Positions 33,701 to 45,649 of a stretch of DNA of 64,000 bases are shown here, piece after piece; positions within the stretch are counted from its first letter, which is position 1, and every line of letters begins with the position of its first letter. The position numbers were made by a program, and so were the translations under genes. The DNA comes from Prinsepia uniflora (Eukaryota; Streptophyta; Magnoliopsida; Rosales; Rosaceae), in contig CM064868.1 of NCBI GenBank assembly GCA_032719365.1, positions 71,211,538-71,275,537 of the forward strand, in the 5' to 3' direction. The notes under the pieces were generated by a model. That model saw only the letters and a list, made by a program, of their open reading frames with translations, searched no databases and was not told where the DNA came from.

Positions 33701-34577
33701 CTGAAGACTAGACTTCATTAAGGTTGAGAAATGAGATTGGAGGTTTATAATGACTTCCTAACAATTGAGAAGTGAGATTGGCATTTATTGAGGATGAGCC
33801 TAAACATCAATCGGTCATTTGTTTTTTCTAAAAGAGAAATGTTAATGTATCTGTTCCAAAATAGAATATATGGTATATATCACGGTTTCCTAATTCACTT
33901 CCATCCTCCCCCACCCCATAAATCCCGTTTTGAGTCGATCGAATTGAACTGCGAGTTAATTGTGATTTAGATTGGGGCAGATTTTCATATATCTAGGTGG
34001 AATTGAAATTATGTCCTCTACACAGAAAATGAATTTCCAATTTTAACCCCGTGTTTGCAAGTGCAGATTCCATTCTCAGTCCTAAATTTTGTTGGTAACT
34101 TATTTATGATTCTTTGTGAGTGTAGATTCTACATATATCTGAGGTGGAAGTAAAAGAGACCAAAATGATGGGAGACACTCCTATAATCATCGTAATGGTA
34201 TGCATTTTATTTTTCTTTATTCTAAGCTTTATTTGTGATAAGAGAAGCTGATAGTCGCTTTTTGATGAATTTTACAGTTCCGAACGCAGCAAGTATACTG
34301 TGTGCGTGATAAAAATGGTGAAGTAACAGATGGTAGCACGGTAATATTACTACGCTACAACACTACATACTATTGTGTCATTACTCTCCTTAATAGAATT
34401 TTTATGTACAAACTCAGCCTTCACCAAATCGTACTGTCTCCTCAGGACACAATCCACACCGTGTACTATGCCTGGGCCATGCAACCGGTGGATCCTGAAG
34501 AACTCGGTGAAGGTGCTACGTTCCCCGTATGGAGGGTAAGAGAAATGCAGCAATTTGGAGTTCAAACTCTTATTTAG
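30753..34577 (+). CDS. TIM44: Mitochondrial import motor subunit TIM44
   Basis: TIM44 tethers mtHsp70 to the TIM23 channel on the matrix side of the inner membrane and drives presequence protein import. Fourteen exons with GT..AG borders: 30753-30830, 30942-31045, 31388-31471, 31609-31684, 31861-31905, 32005-32439, 32542-32610, 32860-32924, 33151-33219, 33319-33391, 33466-33570, 34126-34197, 34278-34340, 34446-34577. The sum is 1470 nt, or 489 codons plus TAG, the usual plant TIM44 size. The start MAGRKLVRDLHLYIQPLF and RRFSVFNEFSKQVKEA form a presequence. Next is a charged coiled-coil zone (LKEKAEGLKVVKEELKVR), then KISAATEE, a Ser/Gly-rich linker, and the C-terminal Tim44 domain from about residue 320 (FSLPDFVAEIQ, HISEVEVKETKMMGDTPIII, VYCVRDKNGEV, DTIHTVYYAWAM, FPVWRVREMQQFG). 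No lesion seen. Exon 2's start relies on the ACTAG acceptor at 30941. Confidence 0.95.
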
Positions 34578-35957
34578 TTATTCACATAAACTCCGATGGA
34601 CTTTGTAACATTTTTCATTTTGCTTAAAATATATTTTTTCTCGTGTCTGAACTTCCCTGGGTTTTGTTTCACTACCAGGAAGTTTTGTATTATTTCTTGT
34701 TTATTGTTATCTCTATTATTATGAAATTAGGATGATCAAACCAGCTTCACTAACTTTTATGACAAAGATCCTTTGACTAGTTATTTTTAAACAAATAGCG
34801 TATTCAATCAATACCTATAAAATAGTAAAATTAAATATTGAATATTAGATTTATTAATTTATAAATATTAATGGTTATGTTAGAAGAGTAGTGATCAAAT
34901 AAATATTGGGTGGTAAAAGACTAGCGCTCAATTTTTTTTTTTAATTGAAGTATTATTTTATTTTATTTTATTTTTATAATAAAAGATAAAAAATAAATTA
35001 ACACGTGTATTGGGTGGTAGAAGAGTAGTGATCAAATAAATAGAAGAGTAGTGATCAAATAAATATAGTCGTAGTTGGAAAAAAAAATATATAGTTGTGT
35101 AGAACGCACAATTATATGTTGTGAAGGTAGGTTTTCTATTTCTGTTGCATGCTCCAAAAGTTTTCGACATGGAATTAGAATAACGCTTTTTCTTGAAGCT
35201 TGCCTTTTATTCTAGTCACCTTAGAATCTTTTACAAGTTGCAGAAAAGAAATTAGTGATGCATTTTTGATCCCCTATCTTATCCAATTACCATCACAAGT
35301 TGATAGAAAGGCATCCATCTCCATCAAATAACCCTCGAATTCTAACTCAAAATCCAATCCAAATTCGCCATGACGTCTTGTGTTGTTTATTTACGATTAT
35401 TCATCAATGTTATAAGAGTTATCGGTATTTAAGAAGAAACAATACATATTGTGTATTTATCTCAGCTTCACTCCACAATAGAGCATATCAGAATACTACC
35501 ATACCAATAATAGGGGCGTAGAAGTGGAAGGTTGAAAGCGTATAATGTGTAGCCACCATAATCGTTAAATTAAGTGTTGAGTAATTGTGTTTGATGAGAA
35601 CCCACAGAAATTTAAGCGTTTGATTTGAAGAGAACCAACGCCCCAAAGAGTTCCAACTTTCAACAAGCCACAAAAATTTGCTACTTCCTTCTTTATAACT
35701 TGAGGAAAAGTAAGAAAAATAAAAATCGAAAGTAAATTTGCTACTTGTTTATGACGAGGAAAAGTAGAAAAATGCTTCAGATCAACGCATGCTATAAACA
35801 GACTTAATTATTATTACATTACATTATGAACATTGTCGTACCACATCGCAGCTTCCGAAAAACTCACCAGTTACACAGACCATCGAAGCATTTACGTATC
35901 GCCTTCATGCACATTGTGATCAAGATATTGAGTGTTAGTAAAAGGATCTAGCATCAT
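34578..35957. other. Intergenic region between convergent TIM44 and NDUFAF3-like genes
   Basis: Both genes end here, so it holds their 3' UTRs. Otherwise it is AT-rich. A 26-bp unit GTAGAAGAGTAGTGATCAAA is tandemly repeated at about 35018-35065, with a related copy at 34882-34905. No further gene supported. Confidence 0.55.
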
Positions 35958-38014
35958 TCATGTAGAAATACCATAGGGCAAGAGTGCAGCAGCCACGATC
36001 CTCCCTTCTTCATTGAGTATATTGTAGGTAGAGACAGCATTTTTCTGAAACACATACAAGACGATATTATGAAACAAAATGCATTCTTGGTTAACTGAAC
36101 AACTAAACCTTATCATTGGGTGATTGACGGGCACTACGCTTAAAGTAAGGTTACGGATCATTCTTCTGTTTGTTACACAATTAAGGAATCATTTGTGTTT
36201 TTTTTTTTTTTGTTGGATAACAGTTCATGGCAACATCAATCCCGCAACTTCCTCGGCATTTGAGGAATTATGGTGTGATTTTGGCTTTGCTTACAAAACT
36301 ACATTAGTTATTTATTTGTCAGATCCGACCAAAAACATATTTATTTGTCAGATTTAACCTAAAACATATTTATTTGTCAGATTCGACCTAAAACATATTC
36401 ATTTGTCAGATCAAATCCAAACACAAAAACGACCACGACAAACATAATATGATAGAAAGAAATTGAGTCAAAAAAAATAAAATATACCGTGTCAATGGCT
36501 TCTAATTTCATTCCAATAGACCGGATATACTGCTGTAGTTCAGGACTGAGGGGTTCAATGGACCTTCCAGTGCCAAGAATCAAAATCTCTGAAATTTCGA
36601 ACAAACAGGTTGATAGGAAAACCAAGGACAGAAAGTAAAGGCAGAATTGAAACTGTCTAGAAACAGCTTTAAAATGGAAAACAGGTTACAAACATTTTTA
36701 CTATTACTTTTATTGTCACTACTGTTACTGTTGTTGATATTGTTATATTTATTTTCATATGTATGATTTTCATATATAAAACCTTGTGATTGAGTTCACA
36801 TTATCTTCTAAAAAGAAACCAATTATTAACTGAAAACGGAAGAGAAACAAAAAAAAAAAACAATTCTTAGATTTTTTATTAAACCAAAATTTATGAGGGA
36901 TCATATTTACATTTCAGGCTTTCCTGATCAGAGTCGCACATCTGGTGCAATATAATAATATGAAGAGTGAGAGAAGCATGGGCATATTTTTTTGTTCTGG
37001 CAGATGAAAACGGGGTTCAAAGTTCTGATCTTAGAAGCATGTATGAAAGAGCTCTAAAACCCGGCAAGTTGAATAGATTAGAAGCATGCATGAAAGAGCT
37101 CTAGAACTCAACGGGCCATTTGAACCAATAATTTTTTTCCCAAAAAGTTCCGTACATGATTATTAGCTGAGTTTACTTGGAGTTGGGTCAGAACTTGACA
37201 CATATTGTCTACATGATCATTCATGCTACTTGTAGAAAGAAATTAGGGCTTCTTAACATATTGTCTACATGTCAAACCAAATTTGAAGTTTACCTGGCAC
37301 AGGTCGCACGGTTTTGAAGATGGATAAGCTGCATCACAACATAAAATCGATTCAATGTCAATCCCTTCTGCCTCACTGCTACCATATTTCAATGTTACAG
37401 TAAAGTTGGCACCAATGCATATTACGTTCAATTCAATTTATAATTCAAACATCCACTTTGATTTTCTGGGTACAGTTTCCTCAATAAAAGAAAGAAGAAA
37501 ACTGAAATGCTTATAAAACCTTGAGCCACGTAGTCACGTACTTTACTTACTTCCAGATTATTGCAATGTCAACATTAGCTATGAAATAAACTATGCAACA
37601 GTAAGGGAAAGTAATAGAAAGAATTAGAGACCTATCAGTAGTAATTTGAGAGAATTTCTGGGGAGCCCAAGACATCAACATGTTTCCAAAACAAAGCAAG
37701 CTTCCTTCGTAATTCACCCCATTTACTATGAACCCTGTATCCGTGTACCTTTGGAGAGAGTGCCAAAATGGTAATTAGTGGCTGTTTTGGCAATTCGCAA
37801 AGGAAGAAAAAAGAAATATGCAATATCAAAAGTACCGTTGAAACCGAAGCTGGTCATTGGGGATGTTGTCGATGAGGTTGATCTGGTCGTATAGAGAGAA
37901 GGCGCGTCTAAGAGACGGCAGCGATCCAGGGTTTGTGGGTTTCGGGTGGGTTTCCTTTTGGAGGCTTCGGATGAGGCTTGGCAGCGTCCCAATGGCTCTC
38001 GCTCTCATCCCCAT
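35958..38014 (-). CDS. NDUFAF3-like complex I assembly factor (Mth938/DUF498 domain)
   Basis: NDUFAF3 helps assemble the early membrane-arm module of mitochondrial NADH dehydrogenase (complex I). Five exons on the minus strand with GT..AG borders: 37836-38014, 37632-37748, 37294-37328, 36488-36588, 35958-36044. The sum is 519 nt, or 172 codons plus TGA. The N-terminus MGMRARAIGTLPSLIRSLQK is Arg-rich without acids, as in a mitochondrial presequence. The Mth938-like fold is visible as YTDTGFIVNGVNYEGSLLCF, LSIFKTVRPVPEILILGTGR, IRSIGMKLEAIDT, STYNILNEEGRIVAAALLP. The 35-nt exon 3 is set by reading-frame continuity (S-LSIFKTVRPVP-E). The gene is convergent with TIM44; its promoter faces transposon E3 about 400 bp away. 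Function is inferred from the family. Confidence 0.88.
36311..36412. repeat. 29-30 bp tandem repeat in an NDUFAF3-like intron
   Basis: Four copies of a unit holding ATTTGTCAGAT and CTAAAACATATT; ATTTGTCAG starts at 36313, 36343, 36372 and 36401. It lies in the intron between exons 4 and 5, beside a T-run near 36193. Confidence 0.9.
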
Positions 38015-38421
38015 TGCTCTCTATGTGTTTGTGTATATTTCGATATCAAATATCTGAAATTCATCGAAGGAATCAATTTTCAGCTGAAAAAATCGAGAGG
38101 GGAACAAACCAAATGAAGGATCAAACTTCGGTTTGATCCCAAATTTCAAAAATGTTAAACAAGTTTTGACCTTGATGTTTTGTAGTGGCAGGACATTGGA
38201 TGATAGGTCGCAACCATAGCAGAGGTTATGCCATTGCCACAGAGCTTAACGGTGGGATACTGGGATGGATATACATATACTCATATACAACAGCAGAAGC
38301 AAGCTTGGCACGTCATCATATGGGCCCGGGTCATGGGCATGGTCATTTGGCCCGTTGGGCCTAAAAATAAAATCCGAGGTCTATCGATATTAAAGTTTCA
38401 TGTTTACCCCCTCAAAATAGG
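38015..38421 (-). promoter_or_regulatory. NDUFAF3-like upstream region
   Basis: Presumed 5' UTR and promoter. It contains CATATGGGCCCGGG and TTTGGCCCGTTGGGCC near 38318-38362, GGCCCA/TGGGCC elements that are frequent in promoters of plant organelle-protein genes. No other feature. Confidence 0.45.
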
Positions 38422-38569
38422 TTTTATGATGTTATGAGTGCATTTGTTTGTGCTAGCTAGTATTGACGTAGTTGCACATTTTTCGAGGTTTTCGATTTTA
38501 TGTCGTGTCTATATGTACTATGTTTTCAATGATGGGTTGATGAACTAGTTTTGGATTTAGAAACATGGA

Positions 38570-39020
38570 ATCGGGCATGAGACCCATTTGATTTACGAAC
38601 TCTCAGACTTGGAGTCCATTTGATTTGATGTGAAATCGGGCTGGAGACCCATTTGAGTTATACGACCGGGCCGAAGGCCCTGTTGATTTACGAATTCAGG
38701 CTTGAGACCCAGTTGATTTTAGTATCGGGCTTAAGGCCCAGTTGAGTGTGAAACCGGGCCTGAGGCCCCGTTGATTTATGGTATCGGGTTTGAGGCCTCG
38801 TTAGTCGTGATATCGGACTAGAGACCCAATTGATTGTGAAATCAGGCTTGAGGCCCCGTTATTGTGGTATCGGGCTCGAGTCCCAGTTGTGGTTTATGAA
38901 ATCAGAATTCTGGTTTGAGACCCTATTGAATTGTGGATTTAGGCTGAGGCCTGTGAAATTGGATTTGAATCGGATTCAAGGAATCCTATTGAGACGATCG
39001 GGTATGAGACCCAGTTGAAC
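38570..39020 (+). repeat. Array of short GGGC..GCCC inverted motifs in E3
   Basis: About 12 degenerate units of 30-40 bp, each centred on words such as GGGCTTGAGGCCC or GGGCCGAAGGCCC followed by GTTGATT. Each core can form a small stem of 4-5 bp. The same array is in E5 at about 53590-54030. Confidence 0.8.
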
Positions 39021-39273
39021 AGTGTTTTGAAAGAAAGTATTTTGAAAATGTATATACCCTCCCGTATGATTGGTCTCCTCCAGACGTCGTAGATCCTGCA
39101 GTGTCACGATCCACTGCCTGAGATGAGTGACTCCAAGAGGGAGCACATGCCCAGGAGTGGGAGATATGGTATAGTCACGGACTCGGTTTGGGGACAGTCC
39201 TCCAGACGTCGTAGATCTTGGATTTTGGACAATCCTCCCAGACGTCGTAGATCCTGGGGGTAGACTCGGAGTG

Positions 39274-39595
39274 TGTCAAGACCCGACCCTCTTCGGTCAG
39301 GACCCGACTTATCTAGCACCATATTGTCCGCTTTGGGCCTCGTCCTCACGGTTTTGTTTTCGGGAGCTCATTGTGCAACTTCCCAGGGGGTCACCCATCA
39401 TGGAATTGCACCAGCCTCAACTCGCTTAACTTTGGGGTTCCAATCCCCCCCAAAGCCACTTAAGCTTCCAAAAGGCCTAGTGCTAGATAGGTGTGTGCCT
39501 ACACCTTTAAGGCACACCACCATCCTCTCCCAGACCATTCCCCCTCGCAGGAATGTGGGATTGTTCACCGTTCCCTTCAGGACACGAGTCTTACA
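39274..39595 (-). mobile_element. Cassandra solo LTR
   Basis: 322 bp, TGTCAAGACC to CGAGTCTTACA on the plus strand, with exact target duplications GAGTG (39269-39273 and 39596-39600). The sibling element E5 has the uninterrupted sequence GACTCGGAGTGAGACCCC near 54294-54310, an empty-site counterpart that confirms the borders. It contains the 5S-like block on the minus strand. Confidence 0.95.
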
Positions 39596-40131
39596 GAGTG
39601 AGACCCCGAGTAGTATGCATACTTATAGACAAATCGTGACGATTATTGATTGGGCATACGAGATGCCGAGGATGGGTTATATATATATGTATACGTATGA
39701 GGCTTTACGAAGATCGGTTTGGGGTTGAGACCCCGTATTCTATGAATGGTTTTGGGCTGCCCGCATGATTTGGTTTGGGCTGAGTTCCCATATACTTTGT
39801 TTGAATTTTGGGCCAAGGCCCTAATGAATGATTTACTAAATGGTTTTCGAATGCATGCATGCTTTTTAGTGAAGGGCATAAGTATTTTCTTTTCGTGAAA
39901 TGTGTTTTAATAAATTGTTAGTTCGTCCACTCATGACTTTGAATGATTTTAATGCCCTTTAGGTTGATTGCGGATGCGGGCTGTAGCAGAGACTGAGACA
40001 TCACACTCCTCCTCCGGATCCTGGCGCACTCCGAAAGCCCTGAGTGGGCTAAAGTCAAAATTATCGCTGGTCTGACGACGGGAGCAGACACGCCTCATAT
40101 TAATCCCGAGGGATTTGGGGCGGGTCCTGAC

Positions 40132-40629
40132 GTCTCGTGTCTTGGATTTTATAGCTTTATAAACGACTTGTTTTGTATAAAATCTATGTTTTGCTTGAGC
40201 CTAAAAGCCTTTTGTGTCTTAGTTTAATTATCAAATTGAAATCTTACTATTGAAAACTTTTGGTACATAAGTTTGATTTTCCAGAAACATACCAATATTC
40301 AGTTCTTTAATTAAACTAAGTTTTTTTTGTTTATAATAATGATACTAATTACTCAAGGACTTAATTAGTAATTTGGAATTGTCACTTGTATTTAGATAAG
40401 TCATTGTAGTTATATTTTTAACCAACTACAACTTCACTTCACAAATTTTTGTTTAATGAAAATAGAAAACCTTAGGATGTGAATAACCATTATCGTTCAT
40501 AAATACATAGAATACAAAGAGACATAACAAACAAGTGAATAAAACAAGCTACGATAAGGAATCATCTAGGAAGAATCCTTTGTTCTAAGAACAAGACACA
40601 GAGAGAGTGAAAAGGGGCTCACGTTCTGA
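40132..40629. other. 3' flank of the LRR kinase
   Basis: AT-rich sequence between E3 and the kinase stop codon. It presumably includes the kinase 3' UTR. No other feature supported. Confidence 0.5.
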
Positions 40630-43600
40630 TCAACTACTAAAAACATCCACATAAAACAATAATTCACGACATGTTAACATATCTAATGGCTTTGACAAAC
40701 ACATCCTTTTAATTTTAAACTGTTGAGAAACTTGTTTCATTGTTGGACGAGATTGCGGGTCCGAATTCAAGCATGTAAATGCTACCTTTACAAGAGAGAC
40801 CACTTCACATGCTTCTTGAGGCGTGGGAGGAAAAATGCGAATGTCCAAGATATCTACAATTGAAGTTTCACCTGCAGATGATAGAGACAATGACGAGCCC
40901 GATGATGATATAACTGAAAAATGATCTCTGGGATGTCGTCCAATGATTACTTCCAATGTTACAACTTCAAAGCTATAAACATCGCATTTCTCGGTTACCC
41001 CCATTGTGTAAGTAAGCTCTGTGTATAAAATGCTCGCAATAGAATATATATCATTAGTTTATAGCTATAACTATTGAGTTATAATACATATATATTATTA
41101 CTTACATATCCTACCTAATGCTCCCTTTTTATTTAACTAATAGTTCTAATACATATATAATAATGAAATTCCTTCCATTTCTAAATCTCCATTTAAAAGT
41201 CATCTAGAAAAAACAACAACATTGATATCATTTAGTCATTCATGTGTATCAAACAAGTCAACGATTTTGGTAACAATTGAGATGCTCGTGTTGAACCGTT
41301 CATTTAATTTATACATATAAATGACCAAATTATCTCCAATTTGATTCTTTTTTATATAAAGATAATTTAAGAACTACACAATTTGGATTATAATATCTAT
41401 ATTTTTATATATATATATAAGGATTAAATGAACAAGGTAGTGCGATCTAGAAAATAACACGAGACCAGTAGTTTGCAAGTATTATCTATATTAAAATAAT
41501 GTAAATAATTACCTTGTGCTATGTAGCCATATGTGCCTGCAACATCTGTCCAATTTTTTGAGTATGGGTTTAAGAACTTTGCAATACCGAAGTCTGAAAC
41601 AGAGGCCTTATATTCAGCATCCAGTAAAATGTTTTTACTTGATATGTCTCGGTGAGCAATTGGCAGCAAGCAATCATGGTGCATGTAGGATAAGGCATGA
41701 GCTACACCTTTAACAATATTTTCCCTCAGAAACCACCCCAAATTCTTAGCTTCTTCACCTTTGCTTAAAACTGATGCTAAGCGGCCTCTTTCCATATACT
41801 CATACACCAAAAATGAGTGTCGTCGATGCAAACAAAACCCATAAAGCTGCACTATGTTTCGGTGTCTTATTTTAGTCAACGCTCTTAATTCACTTAAGAA
41901 CTCCTTTTCAAAACTATTTTCATTATCCCACCGCGAATTGAGTTTCTTCACAACCACTGTTATGGAAGATGACAAAATTGATTTGTAGACTCTTCCTTGT
42001 CCCTCTTTCCCAATACAATATTTGGAATCAAAATCTTGTGTTTCCCTTATAATCTCCTCATGCATGCTTTTCCCATCAAAATTTAATATCGAAAAGGAAA
42101 TTTCTTTCATGTCATCATTTGTTGGATGGTGCTCAATTTTCTTGCTTCTTTTTATTACAAAAAAGAAGGTAAAGCAAGAAGATACAAGGGCAACAATTAC
42201 TACCAGGGAGAATGTGATTCCATATACGATATTATAATGTCTTTTTTTTTTATCCATGTTTGATGCAAGGTTGCAAAGCTACAAAATCATCGCCACACAA
42301 TCCTTTGTTCCCTTGTATTGCATCTAGCGAAATATTTTGAAATGCACTTATGTTGGAAAAGGGCCCTTCCAAGTGATTGTAAGATATGTTAACATACAAC
42401 AAGCCGTGCATGTCTTGGAAACTTGTTGGTATGAAACCTGAAAGATTGTTGCGGGAAAGATTAAGCATCACCAAGCTCTTCATATCACCCATTTTGGAGG
42501 GTATTCTTCCTTTCAATGCATTATAACTTAAATCCATTTCCATCAATTGAACTAACTCCCCCAATTGAAATGGAATTTCTTGACTTAACCTGTTGTTGCT
42601 TAAATTCAGGTGGTATAGTTTGAGCAAACCACCTAGGGTGTTTGGAATTGACTCACTGAATTTGTTTGTTGACAAGTCGAGATACTCAAGATTAGTCAAT
42701 GAGCCAATGACTGAAGGTATATGACCCGAAAGTTGATTTCCATTCATCTCTAGCTTCAACATATTGGTCAATCTCCCAAACTCATTTGGAATTACCCCAA
42801 CTAAACGATTTGAGGAAAGATCAAAGCTATGAATTTTAGTTGCATTGCCAATCTCACGTGGTAAGCTGCCACTGAGATTGTTTCCCGCAATCAGTAAGGA
42901 TTCTAATGATTGGCATTTACCCCAGTTTTGTGAAATTTCACCATAAAATTTATTGTAGCTCAGATCTATAAAATTAAGATTTGGATAAACACCAAATTCT
43001 TCAGATATATTTCCTGTCAATTGATTTCCTTGAGCACGGAACCGATATAAGCTCGTGCAAGTTTTCAGGCTTTTGGGGATTGGACTAGACAAAAAGTTGT
43101 TGCTCACTGAAAAGTTTACAATTTTTCCACTTTCACAAATATTTTGGGGCAAATAGCCAGAAAGTTTATTATCTTAAAGATGGAGAGTAGTGAGATTTGT
43201 TAGATGAGCTATTGATTTTGGGATTGAGTCATTGAATTGATTCGTCGACAATCTTAGCTCCACAAGAGATTTAAGATTCCTTATCTCTTCAGGAGTAGTG
43301 CTAGAAAGATTATTCCCCAGAAGATAGAGAAAAGTGAGATTTGTTAGATGAACTATTGATTTTGGGATTGAACCATTGAGTGGATTCTCAGACAAATCTA
43401 GTTTCACAAGAGATTTAAGATTCCCTATCTCTTCAGGAATAGGGCCGGAAAGATTATTACCCCAAAGATAGAGAACATTGAGATTAGTTAGATGAGCTAT
43501 TGATTTCGGGATTGAACCATTGAATTGATTCTTAGACAAGTCTAGATTCACAAGAGATTTAAGGTTCCCTATCTCTTCAGGAATAGGGCCAGAAAGATTA

Positions 43601-44298
43601 TTACCCCAGAGAAGGAGAATAGTGAGATTTGTTAGAGGAGCTATTGATTTTGGGATTGAACCATTGAGTTGATTCTCAGACAAACCTAGCTTCACAAGAT
43701 ATTTAAGATTCTCTATCTCTTCGGGAATAGTTCCAGTAAGATTATTACTATCAAGAAAGAGAATGTTAAGGCTTGTAAGATCACCTATCTCTTTAGGAAT
43801 TGTGCCAAAAAGTTTGTTTTGATTAAAATCCAGAGCTAAAAGATTATTCAGAAGGCCAATTTGTGGCGGGATTCTCCCCAAAAACTTACTGAAAGAGAGA
43901 TCAAGATGGGTGAGTTTGGAGAGGGAACTGATTTGTGGTGGGATGGTACCAGAGAGATTATTGAGACTGATATCAAGGGATTGAAGATCAGGGAAATGCA
44001 AGAATGAAAAATCATGCAGCGTACCTTGTAAACCAGAATTGGTAAGGTTGCTGCCATTGACGCTTCCAGCAGAATTGCATGAAATACCAGTCCATAGGCA
44101 TGGGGTGGCATTATAGTTACCGGGTAGGTGAGTCCATGAGGTGAGATTTTGGAATTGGGTTTGATTGAAAAAGCTAGCTTTCCATTTGAGAAGTGCCTCT
44201 GCTTGTGTTTGAGTAGCAGCAAAAGCAGTAGAAGCAAAAACAACATAAAAGAAGAGAAGACAAACAAGTAGATGTTGAGATTTCATGTGGCTCATCAT
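40630..44298 (-). pseudogene. LRR receptor-like kinase (MIK2-like, LRR-XII/XI type) with stop and frameshift
   Basis: Plasma-membrane receptor kinase of the plant LRR-RLK class. Two exons: 44298-41513 and 41018-40630 (CAAG|GTAATT..ACACAG|AGCTT, joining GYIAQ to ELTYT). It starts MMSHMKSQHLLVCLLFFYVV, a signal peptide, then the LRR N-cap with PCLWTGISC, about 20 LRRs, a membrane segment (IVYGITFSLVVIVALVSS) and a kinase. The kinase shows IGKEGQGRVYK, VVVKK, HRDISSKN, DFGIAK. Lesions: TAA within an LRR (at about 43171-43173, HL*DNKLSG), and at an A10 run (42242-42251) a stop plus +1 shift before the membrane segment. Exons sum to 3175 nt, one over a multiple of three. IGKEGQG has Glu for Gly, SFEVV Glu for Gly and IAQEL Gln for Pro, all unusual positions. 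Probably a pseudogene; sequencing error is the alternative for the homopolymer but does not explain the LRR stop. Confidence 0.85.
43171..43750 (-). repeat. 144-bp (two-LRR) tandem modules in the kinase gene
   Basis: Four successive 48-residue modules, each containing NLKSLVNLDLSKNQFNGSIP or a close variant, then KSIAHLTNLNVLYLWGNNLS and GPIPEEIG. DNA similarity between modules is high, indicating recent unequal exchange. The premature stop lies at the end of the fourth module. Confidence 0.88.
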
Positions 44299-45649
44299 TT
44301 TTCGAACCAAGGTGGTGCATATAAGGGTTATACTACTTGTAGCTTCTGAGCACTTTAAATATTTATAGACCCTTGAATAATTGGCGACATTAATTAACAT
44401 ATGTAATTTGCTTCTTGTGATGACGTAAGTAGTGTTTGCTTCTTGACCCTTCAAATAACATATTGTCTGCTTGTTTGACAGAAAAGCTCTGTCATAAGTA
44501 ATATTAGCTTATGGAACAAAATAAAAAGAAAAGTAATATTAGTTTCTTGTGATGTACTAATTTCTTGATACATTTATCAATTGTAAAACAGACTTTAATT
44601 TATTAAGGAATGTTGGCCCTTTATTTAAATATAGATCCATGAATTGGCTTCATTCTTGACTCGAAGTCTTTGTTTTCTTTTTGTTTCTTATCACGTTCCA
44701 AATCCAATCGTGTTAGAAGAAATGATTAAAGTCAGAAATTAATGCTCAGAAAATTATAACATTGAAATTAATAAACTATAATTAAGAGTCGTGAGTAACA
44801 ATAGTACTTAATTAACAAATTTTAAGAGTCGTGAGTAATAAATAGCAAGCACAACAGTTTACTCTTGAGGTTTTGTAATCCATAACATAAATTATATTAA
44901 TAATAAAAAAAATTATTTAGATTTCTGTTGAGTATATGATTAAACCGAGTTTTTTTTAATATGTGTATAAGAAAAAAAATTAAAGTGACAAGCAAAAATG
45001 ATATATTTTTTTTCTTTGCCGATGAGATGCCTAAAGCTTGTCACATTATCAAAAGCCTAAAGAAGACAATTCTTACACGTGATAACCACTTGAAGGAGAT
45101 TGGACACTGCCGGTGGTATTAAAATTGAATTTGTTTGATTTTTGGTGAATTTTTTTTCTTATCAGTATCTGAATTTGTTTGATTTTTATATAATTAAATT
45201 TAAAATGCTGAATAAATAATAATTAAAGTGAACCAGTTAGAGATTTTAATAGATACGTGTCCACCTCTAATAGCAGACAATTAAAATTGAAATGAAGAAA
45301 TCGATAATTGAGTGGTGGTGGCTGTGATGTTTCATTTGTTCTAAAATTAAAATATAAAAATTAATTTTTTTAACACATATTATATATTAAAAAATGTAGA
45401 TAAATATGCCAATTTATAATAAATTTAAACGTGTTTAGAGTAGTCGTAGTATAACGTGATATGCAAATGTCTCTCACATATATGTACCAATTTATTACCG
45501 AATTGTAAAATCATGCTTAGCACTCTCAAATGCCTCTCACAGCCCCTCCGCAAATTCAAATGTTATACTACGTCTAGCTTCTAATCCCTTTATTTATTTA
45601 TTAAGCCATGAATTGGCTACAATAATTAACTTCCTACATTAATTAATCA
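44299..45649 (-). promoter_or_regulatory. Upstream region of the LRR kinase
   Basis: AT-rich, no gene. It contains the presumed promoter of the kinase. A W-box-like TTGAC occurs near 44440-44480 on either strand, but it is too short to assign meaning. Confidence 0.35.

Larger units (their letters stand above)
38422..40131 (+). mobile_element. E-family element, 5'-truncated copy E3
   Basis: Aligns with the right half of E5 and E2: it begins at the ATGCCATGAGTGCATTT-type block (here ATGTTATGAGTGCATTTG) and continues through the repeated GGGC..GGCCC motifs (about 38570-39020). CAGACGTCGTAGATC repeats follow, then TTCGAATGCATGCATGC, and it ends near GGGGCGGGTCCTGAC. The left 1-1.5 kb of the family is missing, so no target duplication can be read. 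It is interrupted by the Cassandra solo LTR at 39274-39595. Confidence 0.78.
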
